Positions 20,001 to 28,432 of a DNA stretch of 64,000 nt are shown piece by piece. Within the stretch, counting starts at the first letter, position 1. The number at the start of each line of letters is the position of its first letter. The stretch comes from Occallatibacter savannae (lineage in GTDB: Bacteria; Acidobacteriota; Terriglobia; Terriglobales; Acidobacteriaceae), in contig NZ_QFFY01000009.1 of NCBI RefSeq assembly GCF_003131205.1, positions 174,240 to 238,239 on the forward strand, given 5' to 3'. The notes below the pieces were generated by a model. That model had not been told where the DNA came from. It did not search any database and saw only the letters and a list, made by a program, of their open reading frames with translations. The translations under genes were made by a program, and so were the position numbers.

Positions 20001-22238
20001 AAGGTTGTCGATTCCGGATCGCCCTCTCAGACGACCTCAGGTCCTGAAACCATCGTCATCAACCCCGCGGCGCTGGCACTGACCAATACGCTTCCCAACG
20101 GCACGGTCGGTGTTGCCTACAGCGCATCGATCGGCGCAACGGGCGGCACCACGCCCTACACATGCTCCATCAGCTCGGGCACGCTTCCTGCCGGACTCAC
20201 GCTGACCGGTTGCACCGTGAGCGGCACGCCGACAACGGCGGGCGCCTCCACGGTCACTGTCATGGTGACGGATTCCAGCAGCCCCACAAAGACGGTCTCG
20301 CAATCGGAGACCATCACCATCAATCCGTCCGGCACACTCAGCCTCACCGCCTCGCTGCCGATCGCGACTGTAGGCGTGCCGTACACCTACACGCTGCAGG
20401 CCACTGGCGGAACTTCGCCGTACACCTACGCACTCACCGCCGGCTCATTGCCTGCGGGCCTTACCCTGCAATCGAACGGCGTGATCTCAGGAACGCCGAC
20501 TCAGCCTGGCGCATCGAGCTTCACTGCCACGGTAACGGACAACGTCTCGGCCACTGCATCCGCCGCGCTCGTGCTGCTGGTTCAGTATCCGGCCACGCCC
20601 TACGACGCGGAACTCAACGGGCCGTATGCGTACCTCTTCCAGGGCTACGACGATGTAGTCGCAGGCGTACTCGCCTATAAGACCGCATCGGTGGGCAGCT
20701 TCACAGCAGACGGCACCGGCGGTATCAACATGGGCGAACTGGACGCGAACCACCAGTCTTCGCATCCGACCGGAACCACCGTGGCCTCGCAGAACTTCAT
20801 CGGCACCTACATCGTGAACGCCGATAGCCGCGGTTTCATCACCATCACCACGCTCAACACCGATGGAACAACGGATCAGACGTTTACCTACGCGATCTCG
20901 TTGAAGGCCCCTGTGTCGCCCGCGACCGTATCAACGCATGGCGACCTCATCGAGTACGACAACGATCATCTAGTCGGGACCAAGGGATCCGGCCAGCTGC
21001 TTGCGCAGACTTCGTCGGCCTTCTCGGCTGGACTGAATGGCAGCTACGCATTCGGTCTCTCCGGCGACACGCCATGCCTCATCTCCTGCACGGTTGGCAT
21101 TGCCTCCGGGCCGGTTGCCACTGTCGGTGCGTTCACGACGGATGGCGCTGGAAAACTGACAACAGGCACCGCCGATGCAAACATCGCCAGCTTCAACTTT
21201 GCGAACGCTCCGCTGACCGGCTCTTATCAGAGCACCGACCAGAACGGGCGCCTGCAGTTGGAGATGACGAACACGAGCATCTCTGACGGGCTCTACCCGA
21301 CGAACTACGCGGTCTACATCGTGAATACCAATGAAGCATTCATCATGTCGATCGACAAGCACTCGGAGTTCACGCTGCTCGCAGGCACAGCCCAGCTGCA
21401 GACTTCGCCGAGCTTCAGCAATGCCTCGATGAACAGCGCGTTTGTTGGATACGAGAATGCCCAGTCAAACCCTGGACTGCTCGGAACCACGTTGCAGAAT
21501 GTGCTGAATTACTCCACGGCAACCATCTTCCGCGCCAGCGGCAACGGAGCTGGCACCTGCAACACAACCAACATCGACATGGGCGGACTGACAGCCACGG
21601 TCGACAATCTGACCGGATTGACAAGCAGCGACAAGAATAACCTCGTCAATGCTCTGCTCGGATCCTATGCGGCAACCGGCACGTCTTCCTGCACGGTGGG
21701 CAGCAACGGCCGTGGCAGCTTCAACTACCCGGCTCACTCAGGACTGATCTCGGCGCTGCTCGGATTGCTTGGGTTGCCGACGGGACCGCCGGATGCGCGT
21801 GTGTTCTATCTCGTCGCGCCGAATCAAGGCTACTTCCTTGAGACGGGCTACGCAGGCCTCGGACAGTTCGAGCCGCAGACCGGAGCCCCGTTCAGCGTCG
21901 CCACTCTGAATGGAACATTCACCATCGGAACCGTTCCGGCCAGCTCGTTGGCGAGCATCAACAGCTCAGGCTTTGCCACGGCAGATGGAGCAGGCAATGC
22001 GACCTACACCCTCGACGAAAACGTCGGCGTGGGCACGCTCAACCTTCTGCAACTCGGCGTCACCGGCAGCACCACCTACACCCTGTCGGACAACAACAGC
22101 AACGTAACTGCTGCGACGGCGGGACGCTACCTGCTTGGAGACGGAACCACGGTTGTATATGCCATCTCTCCTGGCAAATTCGTGATGGTCGATACGAATG
22201 CGCTAACAACTTCCCCGGGTGTTTCGCTGGCTTACTAA
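17013..22238 (+). CDS. Ig-repeat surface lipoprotein (12 putative Ig domains)
   Basis: 1741 aa. The N-terminus carries a long signal sequence ending in a lipobox-like LNGC followed by a glycine run, so it is probably a lipoprotein. Twelve He_PIG-type Ig repeats of about 85 aa follow (nt 17470-20585), each with T-V-G-x-x-Y near its start, P-x-G-L, SGTPT and a closing V-x-V-x-D segment. The C-terminal third (from about 20590) repeats a different module, LNGxYAFxxxG followed by FTADGxG, seen three or four times. The role is unknown; adhesion or matrix function is a guess. The start at 17013 has GGAGGT 10 nt upstream. The ATG at 16953 has no such site. It precedes the OmpA-family gene by 41 nt, likely in one transcript. 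Confidence 0.85.
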   Translation: MTVAGTSFGSVVETIAAFLSNKQVSQKLRSAGSRFAIGTVAMLSMLIALNGCGGGGYAGGGIASLSATSFVIDAGQSVNITANLTGSYQVGWAFNGTACNGAVCGALSSATGTTTTYTAPSGITSPMQVTLVASIPKTKNQETVNITVNPDPTITGVPPAGIVGSAYSTMIVSAGGTSPLKTLVASGSMPPGLSFNAATGEISGTPTATGTFPFTLQLTDTSAVPFTVTANKSITISNPVPPLTLAGGPQPIGEVGIPYSTSLVAAGGVTPYAWSITAGSLPAGLSISPTTGVISGTPTAQGTSAFTVQVQDSTTATASAQVSITVVSPLTLAGGPQPDGIVGVAYTTSLAAAGGSTPYSWSIAAGALPPGLGISATTGVISGTPTTKGTFAFTVQVKDSLGATATAAVSININSPLSMTGVLPNGTVGVAYSATINAAGGTTPYSCSITGALPAGLSLSACVVSGTPATAGSATVTVKVADASSPTQTVSQVETIVIAPPALTMGAPLPNGTVGIAYSANITANGGTSPYTCAITGALPAGLSLSACTVSGTPTVAGSVTVLVAVTDSGSPAQNTSASETITIAPAALSITNTLPNGTVGVPYSAPITATGGVTPYSCSITGTLPAGLSLTGCTVSGTPTTAGSSPITVKVTDSGSPTQNATQNETITIAPAALTITSTLPNGTVGVAYSSTITASDGTPPYTCSITGTLPAGLSLSGCTVSGTPTASGSSPVTVKVTDSGSPAQNATQNDTIVIAPATLAITGTLPNGTVGVAYSGTITATGGTTPYACSITGTLPAGLSLSGCVVSGTPTTAGTSSITVKVTDAGSPAQNASQVESIVINPAPLTITGTLPGGTVGSGYTGTITPSGGTGPYTCSITGTLPAGLILTGCTISGTPTTAGSSPITVTVTDSGSPTQTASQNETIVISPAALTLTTSTLPDGTVGVPYDATIGVGGGTSPYSCTITSGTLPAGLSLSGCAVSGTPTTAGSSTVTVKVVDSGSPSQTTSGPETIVINPAALALTNTLPNGTVGVAYSASIGATGGTTPYTCSISSGTLPAGLTLTGCTVSGTPTTAGASTVTVMVTDSSSPTKTVSQSETITINPSGTLSLTASLPIATVGVPYTYTLQATGGTSPYTYALTAGSLPAGLTLQSNGVISGTPTQPGASSFTATVTDNVSATASAALVLLVQYPATPYDAELNGPYAYLFQGYDDVVAGVLAYKTASVGSFTADGTGGINMGELDANHQSSHPTGTTVASQNFIGTYIVNADSRGFITITTLNTDGTTDQTFTYAISLKAPVSPATVSTHGDLIEYDNDHLVGTKGSGQLLAQTSSAFSAGLNGSYAFGLSGDTPCLISCTVGIASGPVATVGAFTTDGAGKLTTGTADANIASFNFANAPLTGSYQSTDQNGRLQLEMTNTSISDGLYPTNYAVYIVNTNEAFIMSIDKHSEFTLLAGTAQLQTSPSFSNASMNSAFVGYENAQSNPGLLGTTLQNVLNYSTATIFRASGNGAGTCNTTNIDMGGLTATVDNLTGLTSSDKNNLVNALLGSYAATGTSSCTVGSNGRGSFNYPAHSGLISALLGLLGLPTGPPDARVFYLVAPNQGYFLETGYAGLGQFEPQTGAPFSVATLNGTFTIGTVPASSLASINSSGFATADGAGNATYTLDENVGVGTLNLLQLGVTGSTTYTLSDNNSNVTAATAGRYLLGDGTTVVYAISPGKFVMVDTNALTTSPGVSLAY

Positions 22239-22279
22239 GCGATGGCCCATAGCAACAGTGAAGGTACAGGAGTTCGAAG

Positions 22280-23617
22280 ATGAAACCACTTATCGCACTT
22301 AGTATTGCAGCGGTGCTTGCCGGCGCATGTGCGGCAGAAGGGCAGCAGACGGTCTTCGCCGGCAACCCATCCTTCGATGCCCCTCGGATCGATGTGACTG
22401 CCGGCTATCACCTGATCAACGCGAACGCGCCACCCGCGGAATGTGGATGCTTTACGGCAAACGGCGGCTTCGTCGGCCTTCAGTACAACCTCAGCTCGAG
22501 GTTGGGCCTTGATGGTGAGGTGGGCACAGTACGGGCGTCGAAGATCAGTTCGCTCGGGCAGAACCTGGCGCTCACCACGTTCCTCGCCGGCCCTCGTATT
22601 GCTGTGCCGGGCAGGCGGATCTCCCCCTTCGGTGAGTTTCTTGCGGGTGGAGCTCATGCCGGGAACTCGTTCTTCCCGACGAAAAACTCTGCGGCGGCAT
22701 CGAGCGCATCGTCCTTTGCGTATTCCGCAGGCGGCGGCGTCGACTTCGATCTGAACTCGCGGTATTCGGTCCGCCTGTTCGACGTGTCATTCCTTCACAC
22801 TGCTTTTCCGAACGGTGCGAATGGCACGCAGCGCCAACTTCAGATCAATGCGGGCGTGGTGATGCATTTCGGCGCCCCACGGAGCGACGCTCCTCTTTAT
22901 GTGGCCTCGACCCCCGCTCCGCGCGTCAAGGCGGTGAAGGATATCGCTCTGGCCTGCTACACCAATAACCACATCGTAAGTGCGGGGAAGCCGGTTCACA
23001 TCAGTGCTGAGACCTCAGTCGATCCCGATCGCTACTATTTCACCTACGATTGGAAGTCGAATGGCGGGTCAATCATTGGCCACGGAAACGTCATCACCAT
23101 CAACACAGACAGGCTGGCGCCCGGCACCTATGCCGTGGAAGGCCATGCAACCCTCGACTCGAATCCCTCCCAGGCACTCAGCTGCAAGGTCGAGTTCGAG
23201 GTCGCCAACGACCAGGACCAGAAACAGCAGCTGATGACCAAGGTGGCCGCGCCACCGGGAGACAACAGCTTCGAACTCGCGGCCCAGAAGAGCCTCCGCG
23301 ATCTGTTCTTCAACTACGATCAGGCCGATCTCAGGTCGGATGCGGCGCAGGCAGCTACCGAAGACGCAGCATTCCTCGTAGCTCATCCGAGCCTTCGCAT
23401 TACGATCGCCGGGTACGCAGACGAGAGAGGATCAGCAGAATACAACGTGGCGCTGGGAATGGAGCGCGCAGAGGCCACCCGTAGCGCGCTGATGTCCGCC
23501 GGCGTCGATCCGTCTCGCATCGAGGTGGTCAGCTACGGCAAGGAACGCCCGTTCTGCACTGACGACAGCGAAGAGTGCTTCCAGCAGAATCGCAGAGCGC
23601 AATTTGTCGTTCAATAG
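22280..23617 (+). CDS. OmpA-family outer membrane protein
   Basis: 445 aa with a signal peptide (MKPLIALSIAAVLAGACAAEG). Residues about 30-200 form an outer-membrane beta-barrel-like region. About 210-310 is an Ig/PKD-like domain. About 325-445 is an OmpA C-terminal peptidoglycan-binding domain with FFNYDQADLR, GYADERGSAEYNVALGMERA and R-I-x-x-V-S-Y-G-K-E. Its function is likely to tie the outer membrane to the cell wall and perhaps to anchor the upstream Ig lipoprotein. An AGGAG Shine-Dalgarno precedes the ATG. An intrinsic terminator-like hairpin lies about 100 nt downstream. Confidence 0.88.
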   Translation: MKPLIALSIAAVLAGACAAEGQQTVFAGNPSFDAPRIDVTAGYHLINANAPPAECGCFTANGGFVGLQYNLSSRLGLDGEVGTVRASKISSLGQNLALTTFLAGPRIAVPGRRISPFGEFLAGGAHAGNSFFPTKNSAAASSASSFAYSAGGGVDFDLNSRYSVRLFDVSFLHTAFPNGANGTQRQLQINAGVVMHFGAPRSDAPLYVASTPAPRVKAVKDIALACYTNNHIVSAGKPVHISAETSVDPDRYYFTYDWKSNGGSIIGHGNVITINTDRLAPGTYAVEGHATLDSNPSQALSCKVEFEVANDQDQKQQLMTKVAAPPGDNSFELAAQKSLRDLFFNYDQADLRSDAAQAATEDAAFLVAHPSLRITIAGYADERGSAEYNVALGMERAEATRSALMSAGVDPSRIEVVSYGKERPFCTDDSEECFQQNRRAQFVVQ

Positions 23618-23718
23618 GCAAGAGCTGAAGGAGCAGGATGAGCGCCTTGGCATAATCCTGCTCTTCCCAGTCGAGCTGTTGAGAAGTCCGATAATCCGCT
23701 CGTAACCAGGTCGATAGG

Positions 23719-23772
23719 GGAAATCCTTAGGCTCACATCTGAAGCGCTTAGGGATTTCCTTATTTTGGTTTT
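23719..23772 (+). terminator. Intrinsic terminator-like hairpin after the OmpA gene
   Basis: A 13-bp stem (left arm GGAAATCCTTAGG at 23719-23731, right arm CTTAGGGATTTCC at 23747-23759, two G-U pairs) is followed by a T-rich tract to 23772. The rest of the 424-bp gap 23618-24041 shows no gene or repeat. Confidence 0.6.
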
Positions 23773-24041
23773 AGGCTGATCCCCATCTACTTAAGAGTAC
23801 CAAGCAAGTAAGCTCGCAATCGAAGCGGACCTGTCTGCAAGCAGATATCTAGATCGATCAATGAGATAGCCGCTGTGCTGAAGCATGGACTGCAAAGGGC
23901 GTCGTCGATGCTCAACTCGAAAGTATAGGCAAGACCTGCCGATCAGCCCGCATGGGCATCACGATAGTCACTTTGAAATCGAGATGACATTGCCCGTACT
24001 ATCGGCCCTGTACCGCGACATAAAGTTCCAGAGGTCAAGAC

Positions 24042-24257
24042 ATGAGTAGAGAAATTAGTCACCCGATTAGCTTCCCCTTACGTCTCCCGTTTTCCACGCG
24101 CCGCCAGGCGATCGAAATTGCACAGAGAGAAGGCCTGTCACTCAATCAGTTCATCAGCCTCGCAGTCGCAGAGAAGATTACAAGGCTCGAGCACACCGCC
24201 TGGCCGGAGCTGGCCGGTGGCGGTGGCGTTCGGCTCAATGCTCCGCGCAGCGAGTAA
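24042..24257 (+). CDS. Ribbon-helix-helix (HicB-C-terminus/Arc-like) protein
   Basis: 71 aa. The core FPLRLPFSTRRQAIEIAQREGLSLNQFISLAVAEKI fits the ribbon-helix-helix pattern seen in HicB-type antitoxins and small transcriptional repressors: a basic beta strand, a first helix, then the SLNQF turn and second helix. It has no HicB N-terminal pseudo-nuclease domain, and no toxin gene is adjacent on either side. An AGAGGTC Shine-Dalgarno lies 6-7 nt before the ATG. It could be an orphan antitoxin or a DNA-binding regulator of the pilin-like genes downstream. Confidence 0.75.
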   Translation: MSREISHPISFPLRLPFSTRRQAIEIAQREGLSLNQFISLAVAEKITRLEHTAWPELAGGGGVRLNAPRSE

Positions 24258-24622
24258 GTAATCCACGGTTGATATCGACCGCGATATCTCGCAGCTAATC
24301 GCGAATAGTTCTGATTACAAATGACATATAACTTAGTAGCTAAGTGAGATAGCCATCGCATCGGGCAGAGTACTCTCCCACCTCTGTCGTATTTGCCCCG
24401 GCAGTTAGATATGTGATTCTCATCTCCGGAATGAGAACATATCTTCTTCCCCATAGTTGATGGCTATCTGGAATTGCTTGCAGGGTGGCGCAAGACCCCC
24501 CGTACCAAAGCGCTAATCAAGACGAGCAAAGGGAGACGCAAGCGCGGCTGGCTGTGCTCGAGCATCAGAGAACTCTGCCGTACATCAGATGCCGGGTCGT
24601 CCGCTGCTAGTCGTGCCGGACT
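24258..24622. promoter_or_regulatory. 365-bp gene-free region with two inverted repeats
   Basis: ACTTAG-tag-CTAAGT at 24331-24345 is a perfect inverted repeat. A longer hairpin at 24407-24443 pairs AGATATGT...TCTCAT with ATGAGA-ACATATCT, leaving a 3-nt bulge. It lies between the ribbon-helix-helix gene and the TadG-like gene, so operator or 3'-end functions are both possible. Nothing else recognised. Confidence 0.4.
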
Positions 24623-26011
24623 ATGGATATCAGAGCAAAAATCAATGAGGAGCGAGGGTCCATTCTTGTGACCACCGCTCTCTGCATGCTGATGTTCATT
24701 GCGATTCTGGGTCTCGCAATCGACTTCGGGCACTTCCTGTTTGTCAAACGCAACCTGCAGGGCGCCGCCGATGCGGCCGCTCTTGCAGCAGCGCTTGAAG
24801 CGAGAACCTGCAATGGCACCCAGGTCTGCACCGCAATGCAATCTGCTGCCCAGGGAGCATTGCAGGAGAATGGGCTCTCCGCCGACACCGTGATTACGAA
24901 CTGCTCCAATGGAACCGCAAGCGGCGTGACGCTAACGCTCAACAATCCCCCTTGCGCGATTGCAGGCGATCCCAACACTGGCAAGACCACGTATGCCGAA
25001 GCAATCGTATCTCAACCGGTACAAACCTACTTCGCATCCCTGGTCGGCCTGAAATCTGTGACCGTGAAAGCACGGGCAGAGGCGGCTCACGGCCTTGGCG
25101 GCCCGTGCATCTACGCGCTCAATCCAACCGGGGAGGCTTTGACGATCTTAGCGGGCGTCATCGTCAAGTCACGGTGCCCCATCGTCGACGAATCCACCTC
25201 AACCGATGCTTTGACGTGCGTTGTCGGAGCGTTCCTCTATGCGCCGCGTATCAGTGTCTCTGGCGGCTCCGACGGGCTGCTTTGTCTCGCTGCTTCGAAG
25301 CCTCAGACCTACCAGGCCACACCTACTCCAGCAGATCCGCTGGCATATCTGCCCGCCCCGTCCAATGCGGGCGCCGCATGCGGCACGAGCACAGGTTCCC
25401 CCTATTACGGATCTTCTTCGGCTGTGAACATCGTTCTTGGTGGAGACGTGACGTTCAATCCCGGCGTGTATTGCGGAGGCATCTCCATCACGGCCGCGAT
25501 TGCCTCGAACATCAAATTCAATCCGGGAACCTACATCCTTAAAGACGGTCCCGGCCTCCTGGGGGTAACGTCCGGCGGACTGAACCTCACTCTCAACCTG
25601 CTGACATCGATTACCGGAAACGGCGTTACGTTCTACAACGAGAGCAATCACGGCAGCATCATGGTCGTGGAGCCGATAACTGGATCCTCATACCTCAGCC
25701 TGAGCAATGTATCGCTGTCGGCGCCAACCAGTGGCACTTACTCCGGCATACTGTTCTTTCAGGCCCATGGCGTTTCATCGACCGGGGTCTTCGTCGCCAA
25801 CCTCATCAACAGCAGCAAACTGGAGGGCGCAATCTACCTTCCCGATGGCGACGTTAGCTACGGCGTAAGTGCGATTTCGTCCGCATACAACATCCTCGTC
25901 GCGAAGGATATTCACCTCAACGTCGCGGTCGGCAGCGTCTTCGGCGACGACTACTCGGGGCTAGCGGAGGGTTCTCCGCTCAACGGCAATAATGTGGCTC
26001 TTGTCCAATGA
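24623..26011 (+). CDS. TadG-like pilus-assembly protein
   Basis: 462 aa. The N-terminus has the TadE/TadG pattern: a short charged start, ERGSILV, a long membrane helix, then DFGHFLFVKRNLQGAADAAALAAAL. The remainder is a secreted glycine/serine/threonine-rich region with no recognised von Willebrand domain. The family helps assemble Flp-type pili, or is exported by the same route. The ATG at 24623 lacks a clear Shine-Dalgarno but directly precedes the conserved segment. The stop overlaps the next start (ATGA), indicating an operon with the two TadE-like genes. Confidence 0.8.
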   Translation: MDIRAKINEERGSILVTTALCMLMFIAILGLAIDFGHFLFVKRNLQGAADAAALAAALEARTCNGTQVCTAMQSAAQGALQENGLSADTVITNCSNGTASGVTLTLNNPPCAIAGDPNTGKTTYAEAIVSQPVQTYFASLVGLKSVTVKARAEAAHGLGGPCIYALNPTGEALTILAGVIVKSRCPIVDESTSTDALTCVVGAFLYAPRISVSGGSDGLLCLAASKPQTYQATPTPADPLAYLPAPSNAGAACGTSTGSPYYGSSSAVNIVLGGDVTFNPGVYCGGISITAAIASNIKFNPGTYILKDGPGLLGVTSGGLNLTLNLLTSITGNGVTFYNESNHGSIMVVEPITGSSYLSLSNVSLSAPTSGTYSGILFFQAHGVSSTGVFVANLINSSKLEGAIYLPDGDVSYGVSAISSAYNILVAKDIHLNVAVGSVFGDDYSGLAEGSPLNGNNVALVQ

Positions 26012-26484
26012 GGCGAGTGATGAACATAAGGACCCGGTCAGCTCGCACCATCGCGCTCATGGACGCCGAAGGCGCCAGCTTCGTCGAGTTAGCCCTCGTA
26101 CTTCCCCTGTTCTTCCTGATGCTCATTCCCGTTGTGGATATTGGCAGAGGCTTCTATGCATCCATTGAAGTGTCCTCGGCAGCTCACTCCGGAGCAATGT
26201 ACGGGCTCGAAAATCCCAGCGACACAGCCGGAATGATCCAGGCCGCCAAGGCAGGGGCCTCCAACCTCAGCGACGTCAGCGCTACCGCGAAATATGGATG
26301 CGAGTGCTCAGACGGTACCTCCGCGGTAGATTCCTGCACAACGACTCCTACCTGCACGTACAACTACGTGACCTACGTCGACGTCAGCGTCACCAGTGCC
26401 TACAAGACAGTCTTCGGCTATCCCGGACTGCCTTCCTCCATGAACATCACCCGGGAATTCCGTTTGCGTCCGGGCGGAGACTAG
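26008..26484 (+). CDS. TadE-like pseudopilin
   Basis: 158 aa. It has the TadE signature: a glutamate in EGASFVELALVLPLFFLMLIPVVDIGRG, one membrane helix, and A-x-x-A-A-x-x-G-A-x-YG after it. The rest is a cysteine-containing secreted domain (C-E-C-S near the middle). The product is probably processed and exported with its neighbours. It overlaps the upstream TadG-like gene by 4 nt, and a third similar gene follows after 6 nt. Confidence 0.82.
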   Translation: MRRVMNIRTRSARTIALMDAEGASFVELALVLPLFFLMLIPVVDIGRGFYASIEVSSAAHSGAMYGLENPSDTAGMIQAAKAGASNLSDVSATAKYGCECSDGTSAVDSCTTTPTCTYNYVTYVDVSVTSAYKTVFGYPGLPSSMNITREFRLRPGGD

Positions 26485-26490
26485 CACCGG

Positions 26491-27021
26491 ATGCAACGCT
26501 TCTCACAGGCCGAGCAGGGTCACAAACGCAACGGCGGCGTCACGAGTCTTTTGTCCCGGCTTGCAGACGATCGCGGCAGCGAAATGGTCGAGTTTGCCCT
26601 CGCTTCGTGCATCTGGATCGCGGCAGCATTCATGATCATGTATGTTTCGTTCGCACTCTACACAGCGCATTTCGTTGCCAACGCCGCGAATGAGGCAGCC
26701 AGGTACGCCAGTGTCCGCGGATCGAGTTGGAGCGGATCGTGCACCTCGAAGACCCTGGATTGCACTGCCTCGAGCACGGACATTTCGCAGTACGTCGCAA
26801 GCATGGTGCCGCCGGGCATTTCGCGCTCCAGCATCAGCGTGTCTACCTCCTGGCCCGGTACGACTTCGACGGGAACTGCGTGCGACACCGCCGACGGCTC
26901 GAACGGCCCAAACTGTACCGTCAACGTTACGGTGAGCTATAACTTCAGCTTTCCGATTCCGTTCGTCTCGAACAGTCAGCGCCTGTTTTCCAGCACATCT
27001 CAGATGACCATCGTTCGCTGA
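26491..27021 (+). CDS. TadE-like pseudopilin
   Basis: 176 aa. A long charged N-terminus is followed by DRGSEMVEFALASCIWIAAAFMIMYVSF and A-N-A-A-N-E-A-A-R-Y-A, which is the TadE pattern. The C-terminal domain has paired cysteines. Third of three adjacent pseudopilin-type genes; the ATPase (TadA), TadB/C, RcpA and prepilin peptidase genes of the system are not in the window. The 173-bp gap that follows holds no recognised feature. Confidence 0.8.
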   Translation: MQRFSQAEQGHKRNGGVTSLLSRLADDRGSEMVEFALASCIWIAAAFMIMYVSFALYTAHFVANAANEAARYASVRGSSWSGSCTSKTLDCTASSTDISQYVASMVPPGISRSSISVSTSWPGTTSTGTACDTADGSNGPNCTVNVTVSYNFSFPIPFVSNSQRLFSSTSQMTIVR

Positions 27022-27194
27022 CTTCTCCAGTTAGGTCATCGAATCCGCTCCCCCTGCAATCGCCTGCCGCCCGCACCTGCCTGCAACCTCGGGTGAATTC
27101 CTGAATCCGATTGCAAACAAGCCACATCCTTATAGAACATCGTTCGGCGGCTTCCCAAAAAGCCATTCATTCAATCGCGTGATAGTGAGCTCCG

Positions 27195-28430
27195 ATGCAA
27201 ATCGGGGACGAGGTGGTCGTGTTCTCAAAAGCAAACCTCAGCATCATCGTGGCAAAGAGCCACACAGCAATACTTCCTCTCGCTGCACTTCTCGTTTTTG
27301 CGGGCGCCCTGATGGCTGGATGCAACAGCAAGGCAGTTTCAGCGAATGCCGGTGCGCCCCCTGCATTGCCAGTGACAGTTGTCAAAGCCGAGCAGCGCGA
27401 TGTGCCCCTGACTGGAGAGTGGGTTGGAACGCTCGACGGGTACGTCAACGCGCAGATTCAGCCGCAGGCCAATGGATACCTCGTTCGCCAGAACTACCGC
27501 GAAGGCGCGCAAGTTCAAAAGGGCCAGATCCTCTTCGAGATTGACCCGCGGCCGTTTGAAGCCGCGCTGCATCAGGCAGAGGGGCAGCTCGGGCAGGCAC
27601 AGGCTCAGCTGGCTCTGGCAACCATCAACGTGAACCGGGACACTCCTCTTGCCGAAGCCCGTGCCATAGCGAAGAGCCAGCTGGACAACGAAATCCAGCA
27701 GAAGGCCCAGGCTCAGGCGGCAGTCAAAACCGCGCAGGCAGCGGTGGACACCGCGAAATTGAACCTGAGCTTCACCCAGGTGCGCTCGCTCATCACGGGC
27801 GTCGCGGGCCAGGCGACCACACAGGTCGGCAATCTGGTCAGCACGCAATCGATCTTGACTTCGGTGTCGCAGCTCAATCCCATCAAGGTCTACTTCTCCA
27901 TCAGCGACAGCGAATACCTCGCCCTCGTGCAGCGCGCTCGCAGCGGCGGCCGTGATCTCTTGCAAGGGAGCTCCAGAATCCCGCTGACTCTCACCCTCGC
28001 CAACGGAGACAAATATCCGCACGAGGGACACATCGAGTTCGTCGATCGCCAGCTCAATGCGCAGACCGGCGCCATACGCATCGCAGCGGCATTTCCGAAC
28101 CCCGGCAATGTCCTCAGGCCCGGACAGTTCGCGCGTGTGCGCGCCGAAACAGAAATCCGGCACGATGCGGTCCTGGTGCCCGAGATTGCGGTCTCTGAAT
28201 TTCAGGGTCAGGAGCAGATCTACACCGTCGCTGCCAACCACACGGTTCACGTGAACAACGTGAAGCTCGGCCCGCAATACGGCAACAACTGGGTGATCGA
28301 GGGCGGCCTCCCCAGCGGCTCTCTCGTGATCACTGACAACCTGCAGAAGCTGCGCGAAGGAGCCCCCGTCGATCCACAATTCGCTCAGCCTTCGGCAAAT
28401 TCTCAGGCCGCACAGCCTGCCGGGCGGTAA
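27195..28430 (+). CDS. RND efflux periplasmic adaptor (membrane fusion) lipoprotein
   Basis: 411 aa. Lipobox LMAGC near residue 43, then the AcrA/MexA-type order: lipoyl half-motif (NAQIQPQANGYLVRQNYREGAQVQKGQILFEIDPRPF), alpha-hairpin (about 120-190), second lipoyl half, beta-barrel and membrane-proximal domain. It links the inner-membrane pump encoded 2 nt downstream to the outer-membrane channel encoded after that. Start uncertain: the ATG at 27195 lacks a Shine-Dalgarno, and in-frame GTG codons at 27213 and 27219 are alternatives. Substrates unknown. Confidence 0.9.
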   Translation: MQIGDEVVVFSKANLSIIVAKSHTAILPLAALLVFAGALMAGCNSKAVSANAGAPPALPVTVVKAEQRDVPLTGEWVGTLDGYVNAQIQPQANGYLVRQNYREGAQVQKGQILFEIDPRPFEAALHQAEGQLGQAQAQLALATINVNRDTPLAEARAIAKSQLDNEIQQKAQAQAAVKTAQAAVDTAKLNLSFTQVRSLITGVAGQATTQVGNLVSTQSILTSVSQLNPIKVYFSISDSEYLALVQRARSGGRDLLQGSSRIPLTLTLANGDKYPHEGHIEFVDRQLNAQTGAIRIAAAFPNPGNVLRPGQFARVRAETEIRHDAVLVPEIAVSEFQGQEQIYTVAANHTVHVNNVKLGPQYGNNWVIEGGLPSGSLVITDNLQKLREGAPVDPQFAQPSANSQAAQPAGR

Positions 28431-28432
28431 CG

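Noticed and set aside
27339..28379. 346-aa minus-strand frame, and similar frames antisense to the RND genes
   Set aside because: Shadow frames of high-GC coding sequence; the sense strand encodes unambiguous efflux proteins.
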